Shown here: positions 5,217 to 8,631 of the stretch, one piece after another
Layout of the letters: every line of letters begins with the position of its first letter
Position numbering within the stretch: position 1 is the first letter of the stretch
From: Pseudomonadota bacterium
Lineage (GTDB): Bacteria; Pseudomonadota; Alphaproteobacteria; Kiloniellales; J153
DNA length: 8,631 nucleotides
NCBI GenBank assembly: GCA_022572105.1
Contig: JACZWN010000152.1
Location: 1 to 8,631 of the forward strand
Direction: 5' to 3'
Made by a program: the position numbers and the translations under genes
The notes under the pieces: generated by a model
Database searches by the model: none
The model's input: only the letters and a program-made list of their open reading frames with translations
What the model was told of the DNA's origin: nothing

Positions 5217-7304
5217 TCACAGGTCGCCGAAGCCCTTGCCCGACTTCGCCAGGTCTTCCAAGAGCGCCGCCGGCTCGAGCATGTCGCCGTGCTCCTGGTG
5301 CAGGCGCCGCATGGCCTCGTAGATCGATTTCACGCCGACCTGGTCGGCGTAGAACATGGGCCCGCCGCGATAGATCGGGAAACCGTAGCCGTAGATCCAG
5401 ATGACGTCGATGTCGCTCGAGCGGATCGCGATGCCCTCCTCGAGGATCTTGGCGCCCTCGTTGATCAGCGGATAGAGGCAGCGCTCCAGGATCTCCCGGT
5501 CGCCGATGTCGCGCCGGGCGAAGCCGAGCTCCGCCGCGACCTCGAGGATCAGTTTCTCGATCTCCGGGTCCGGCACCGGCGTGCGGCTGCCCGCCTCGTA
5601 GCGGTACCAGCCGGCGCCGGTCTTCTGGCCGAAGCGGCCCCGCTCGCAAATCCGGTCGCCGATCGGCGAATAGCGCTGATCCGGGTCCCGGGTCTTGGCG
5701 CGGCGCTGGCGGATGCGCCAGCCCACGTCGAGGCCGGCCAGGTCGCCCATGGCGAAAGGCCCCATGGGGAAGCCGAAGTCGTAGATCGCCTTGTCGACCT
5801 GCTGCGGCAGCGCGCCCTCCTCCAAGAGGAAATTGGCCTGGCGCGTGTAGGCGTAGAGCATGCGGTTGCCCACGAAGCCGTCGCAGACGCCGACCAGGGC
5901 GCCGACCTTGCCGATGGTCTTGGACAGGCGCATGACCGTGGCGATGGTCTCGGCCGAGGTCTTCCGCCCGCGCACGTTCTCCATCAGCTTCATGACGTTG
6001 GCCGGGCTGAAGAAGTGCGTGCCGATGACCTTTTCCGGGCGCGCGGTCGCGGCGGCGATCTCGTTCACGTCGAGCGTCGAGGTATTGGTCGCCAGGATCG
6101 CCTCGGGCTTGCAGACCGTATCGAGCCGCGCGAAGACCTGCTTCTTGAGGTCCATCTCCTCGAACACCGCCTCGATGACGATGTCGGCGTCCTCGATGTC
6201 GGCGTAGTCGGTGGCGCCGCCGATCAGGAACATGCGCGTATCCATGTCCTCCTGGGTGATGCGGCCGCGCGCGACGCTGCCCTCGTAATTCTTGCGGATC
6301 ACGGCCAGGCCCTGGTCCAGCGCCTCCGGGTCGGTCTCCAGCACGCGCACGGCAATGCCGGCGTTGGCGAAATTCATGGCGATGCCGCCGCCCATGGTGC
6401 CGCAGCCGATGACCGCGGCCGACTCGATGGCCTGCACGGGCGTATCGGCCGGCACGTCGGGGATCTTGGTGGCCTGGCGCTCGGCGAAGAAGGCGTGGCG
6501 CTGGCCCTTGGACTGCTCGGAGCCGACGCATTCGACGAAGAACTCGCGCTCCTTCTTCATGCCCTCGTCGAAGGAGAGGGTGAGCGCGTTCTCCACGCTC
6601 TCGATGCACCGCGCCGGCGCGATCATGCCGCGGGTGCGCCGCGCGATGCGCTTGCGCGCGCCCTCGAACAGCCCTTCCGTGTGCTCGGCGGGAATCACCC
6701 GGTCCCGGGTGCGCGTGAGCGGGCGGCCCTCGGCCACGACCGTCTCGGCGAAGGCGACCGCGCCCGCGGTAAGATCGCCCTCGATCACGGCGTCGAGCAG
6801 GCCGAGCGCCTGGGCCTCCACGGCCGGGATGGGCTCGCCGCTGAGGATCATGTCGAGCGCGGGCGCGATCCCGATCACGCGCGGCAAGCGCTGGGTGCCG
6901 CCGGCGCCGGGCGGGATGCCCAGCTTGACCTCCGGCTGGCCGAGCCGCGCCGAGGCGTCGCCGACCCGGTAATGGCAGCCCAAGGCCAGCTCGAGCCCAC
7001 CGCCCACGGCGACGCCGTGGATCGCGGCCACGACCGGCTTCGGGCAGTTCTCGGCCGCCTCGATCACCGCCCGCAGGTGCGGGTCCTTGGGCGGCGCGCC
7101 GAACTCGCGGATGTCGGCGCCGCCCGAGAAGCAGCGGCCGCGCCCGGCCAGCACCAGGGCCTTGACCTCGGGGTCGGCCGCGGCCTCTTCCATGCGCGCG
7201 ACCAGGGCCGCGCGCAGCGCTTGGCCGAGCGCGTTGACCGGCGGCCGGTCCAAGGTAATGACCGCGACGGCGCCGCGTCTTTCGCCGTGAACCACGTCGC
7301 TCAT
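5217..7304 (-). CDS. FadB/FadJ-type bifunctional enoyl-CoA hydratase / 3-hydroxyacyl-CoA dehydrogenase
   Basis: A 695-residue fusion, full length for the family, doing the hydration and NAD-dependent oxidation steps of beta-oxidation in the cytosol. The crotonase domain (about 1-190) has the oxyanion-hole segment CFSGGADIREF (58-68), GGGLELALG (101-109, E105) and GQPEVKLG (122-129, E125); this Glu pair is the hydratase catalytic pair. The NAD-binding domain starts near 295 with GCGTMGGG (300-307). The dehydrogenase dyad is H430 (THFFSP) and E442, and N480 lies in CDGFVGNRML. Two C-terminal dehydrogenase domains follow, ending KSGKGFGDL. I chose the ATG at 7304, with GAGGAG five bases upstream; an in-frame ATG at 7454 would add 50 unrelated residues and cross the divergent promoter. 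It heads the operon with the thiolase remnant and kinase. All catalytic residues seen are present, so it should be active without its usual partner thiolase. Confidence 0.95.
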   Translation of the reverse strand: MSDVVHGERRGAVAVITLDRPPVNALGQALRAALVARMEEAAADPEVKALVLAGRGRCFSGGADIREFGAPPKDPHLRAVIEAAENCPKPVVAAIHGVAVGGGLELALGCHYRVGDASARLGQPEVKLGIPPGAGGTQRLPRVIGIAPALDMILSGEPIPAVEAQALGLLDAVIEGDLTAGAVAFAETVVAEGRPLTRTRDRVIPAEHTEGLFEGARKRIARRTRGMIAPARCIESVENALTLSFDEGMKKEREFFVECVGSEQSKGQRHAFFAERQATKIPDVPADTPVQAIESAAVIGCGTMGGGIAMNFANAGIAVRVLETDPEALDQGLAVIRKNYEGSVARGRITQEDMDTRMFLIGGATDYADIEDADIVIEAVFEEMDLKKQVFARLDTVCKPEAILATNTSTLDVNEIAAATARPEKVIGTHFFSPANVMKLMENVRGRKTSAETIATVMRLSKTIGKVGALVGVCDGFVGNRMLYAYTRQANFLLEEGALPQQVDKAIYDFGFPMGPFAMGDLAGLDVGWRIRQRRAKTRDPDQRYSPIGDRICERGRFGQKTGAGWYRYEAGSRTPVPDPEIEKLILEVAAELGFARRDIGDREILERCLYPLINEGAKILEEGIAIRSSDIDVIWIYGYGFPIYRGGPMFYADQVGVKSIYEAMRRLHQEHGDMLEPAALLEDLAKSGKGFGDL

Positions 7305-7325
7305 GGGTTCTCCTCGGTGTCCCGT

Positions 7326-7383
7326 CTTTGCCGCTGCGTCCGCTATGGGCGTATGGTAGCGGCTCCGTCGGCCGGCGGCAAAG
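7326..7383. promoter_or_regulatory. Symmetric divergent promoter with nested inverted repeats
   Basis: On the plus strand TTGCCG (7328-7333) and TATGGT (7352-7357) are separated by 18 bp. On the minus strand TTGCCG (7381-7376) and TACCAT (7358-7353) are separated by 17 bp. Each hexamer matches the sigma-70 consensus at four of six positions, and the two -10 elements cover the same base pairs. The -35 elements lie in a 9-bp inverted repeat, CTTTGCCGC (7326-7334) and GCGGCAAAG (7375-7383). A second repeat, CCGCTA (7340-7345) and TAGCGG (7357-7362), lies within and may be an operator. This would drive the FadJ operon leftward and the reductase rightward. The repeats are certain; promoter activity is inferred. 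Confidence 0.5.
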
Positions 7384-7440
7384 AACGCGCGGGTGCGATG
7401 CCCGGCGAATTGGAGGCCCGGGACAATTGGAGGCAGGCAA

Positions 7441-8475
7441 ATGACGCAAGACACGAACCGTCAAATCGTGCTGGCGGCGCGGCCCGAGGGCGCGCCCAAG
7501 GACGGCGACTTCCGCCTGGTCGAGGCCGCCGTGCCCGAGCCGGGCGCGGGCGAGATGCTGTGCCGGACCCTCTACCTGTCCCTCGACCCCTACATGCGCG
7601 GGCGCATGAACGCGGCCAAGTCCTACGCGGCCTCGGCCGAGATCGACCAGGTCATGGTCGGCGGCGCGGTCAGCGAGGTGCTGCGCGCCGACCTGGCCGA
7701 CTTCAAGCCCGGGGACATCGTCTTCGCCTACAGCGGCTGGCAGGACTACTGGACCTCGGACGGGCGCGGCGCGCGCAAGCTCGACCCGGCCCTGGCGCCG
7801 GTCTCGACCGCGCTCGGCGTGCTCGGCATGCCGGGCATGACCGCCTACACCGGCCTGCGCAACATCGGCCAGCCGAAAGAGGGCGAGACCCTGGTCGTGG
7901 CCGCCGCCTCGGGGCCGGTCGGCTCGCTGGTCGGGCAGATCGCCAAGATCGAGGGCTGCCGCGCGGTCGGCGTCGCCGGCTCGGCCGAGAAATGCGCCTA
8001 CGTGACCGGCGAGCTCGGCTTCGACGCCTGCCTCAACCACCGCGACCAGGGCTTCCCCGAGGCGCTGGCGGCGGCCTGCCCGGGGGGCATCGACGTCTAC
8101 TGGGAGAACGTCGGCGGGGCGGTGTTCCAGGCGGTGCTGCCACTGCTCAACCCCTTCGCGCGGGTGCCCGTGTGCGGCCTGATCGCCCACTACAACGCGA
8201 CCGAGCCGCCGCCGGGGCCGAACCAGGTCCCGCAGCTCATGCGCGCGGTGCTGAGCAACCGCATCCTGGTCCGCGGCTTCATCGTCTGGGACTTCGCCGA
8301 TCAGGAGGACGAGTTCCGGGACACCGTGGCGGGCTGGATCCGCGACGGCCGGGTCAAGTACCGCGAGGACATCGTCGAGGGCCTGGAGAACGCGCCCCGG
8401 GTCTTCCAGGGCCTGCTCCAGGGCCGCAACTTCGGCAAGCAGGTGATCCGCGTGGCGCCGGACCCGACGCTCTAG
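7441..8475 (+). CDS. NADP-dependent oxidoreductase, MDR superfamily (CurA / LTB4 dehydrogenase-like)
   Basis: A 344-residue zinc-free medium-chain reductase, full length. The family opening YLSLDPYMRGRM is near residues 42-53, the segment LGMPGMTAYTGL precedes the cofactor domain, and AAASGPVGSLVGQIAK is the NADP-binding loop and helix. VYWENVGG and FGKQVIRV follow in the usual places. Relatives reduce the C=C bond of enones or oxidise allylic alcohols (curcumin, 15-oxo-prostaglandin, leukotriene B4); the substrate here is unknown. Family members usually read AASGAVG, and the Pro in place of Ala is a small oddity. The ATG at 7441 has GGAGG (7429-7433) seven bases upstream, better than an in-frame ATG at 7393 inside the leader. 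It is divergent from the beta-oxidation operon across 136 bp and probably co-regulated with it. No convincing terminator follows. Confidence 0.93.
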   Translation: MTQDTNRQIVLAARPEGAPKDGDFRLVEAAVPEPGAGEMLCRTLYLSLDPYMRGRMNAAKSYAASAEIDQVMVGGAVSEVLRADLADFKPGDIVFAYSGWQDYWTSDGRGARKLDPALAPVSTALGVLGMPGMTAYTGLRNIGQPKEGETLVVAAASGPVGSLVGQIAKIEGCRAVGVAGSAEKCAYVTGELGFDACLNHRDQGFPEALAAACPGGIDVYWENVGGAVFQAVLPLLNPFARVPVCGLIAHYNATEPPPGPNQVPQLMRAVLSNRILVRGFIVWDFADQEDEFRDTVAGWIRDGRVKYREDIVEGLENAPRVFQGLLQGRNFGKQVIRVAPDPTL

Positions 8476-8631
8476 GTCGTGTACTCATAAACTAGAGTTG
8501 GGTCAGCGGAGGCATATCGTCGGCGCTCGAATGTCTGCTGTCGGGGGTTGAGCAGACGTACCAGCGACATGGCCTTGACTTCCGAGTCTAGCCGAGGATG
8601 TTGAAAAAGTCTGGACCATCAAGTTTTGCGC
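8476..8631. other. Lower-GC non-coding right end, possible insertion-sequence remnant
   Basis: From the base after the reductase stop, G+C falls to about 55%. GTCTGCT (8533-8539) and AGCAGAC (8551-8557) form a seven-pair stem, nine with flanking A-T and T-G pairs, around an 11-base loop. Near the edge, GATGTTGAAAAAGTC resembles a terminal sequence common next to bacterial insertion sequences, from memory only. No transposase coding is visible. A 32-codon minus-strand frame (8472-8570) overlaps the reductase stop and has no recognised features. Confidence 0.35.

Noticed and set aside
5185..8495. Very long open frames opposite or out of phase with the FadJ-like and reductase genes, on both strands
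   Set aside because: They are Arg/Ala/Gly/Asp/His-rich translations without family motifs, expected in about 70% G+C DNA, and overlap clearly conserved genes.
8472..8570. 32-codon minus-strand frame at the right end
   Set aside because: It overlaps the reductase stop codon, lacks a ribosome site and has no recognisable features.

Overview
The window is high-GC DNA (about 70% G+C in the coding parts, strongly G/C-ending codons) typical of an alphaproteobacterium, probably of the Rhodospirillales/Rhizobiales kind. The evidence is the codon usage, the short CspA protein, and a 48-residue Lys/Arg-rich protein beginning MARRPNYKFERLERDRAK that I know from that class. The genus cannot be read from the sequence. 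Most of the content is fatty-acid or other acyl-CoA catabolism.

Layout. (1) On the minus strand, running off the left edge and starting at 1976 with a TTG, lies an NDP-forming acyl-CoA synthetase. It loses its ATP-grasp domain at about 432-449 and continues in frame into the C-terminal third of a TAXI-type TRAP solute-binding protein. (2) Divergent from it, 2122-2907 encodes a DHRS4-like short-chain dehydrogenase. (3) 2908-3545 holds hairpin-rich spacer and two small minus-strand genes: the 48-aa basic protein (3091-3237) and a cold-shock protein (3336-3545). (4) 3546-3950 is about 400 bp without a convincing gene. (5) 3951-7304 is a minus-strand operon. In order of transcription it holds a FadB/FadJ-type enoyl-CoA hydratase/3-hydroxyacyl-CoA dehydrogenase, a 43-codon remnant of a thiolase, and an APH-fold phosphotransferase of the ACAD10/11 type. 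(6) Divergent from the operon, 7441-8475 encodes a CurA/LTB4-dehydrogenase-like NADP-dependent oxidoreductase. (7) 8476-8631 is lower-GC non-coding DNA with a hairpin and an insertion-sequence-like end.

How the genes fit. The synthetase would activate an acid to its CoA ester, the SDR and the medium-chain reductase could handle hydroxyl/keto or enone groups, the FadJ-like enzyme does hydration and oxidation, and the kinase may phosphorylate a hydroxyacyl-CoA. The two enzymes that open and close such a route, synthetase and thiolase, are both damaged here. Both lesions preserve the reading frame and look like joins between gene segments.

The most notable items are these two in-frame joins (a chimeric synthetase/TAXI gene and a thiolase reduced to its two ends joined at a shared RGA), a symmetric divergent promoter with overlapping -10 elements inside nested inverted repeats (7326-7383), and three tandem ATG-bearing 12-mers beside a C6G8 tract at the kinase start. 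Whether the joins are real in the organism or assembly artefacts cannot be decided from the sequence alone.
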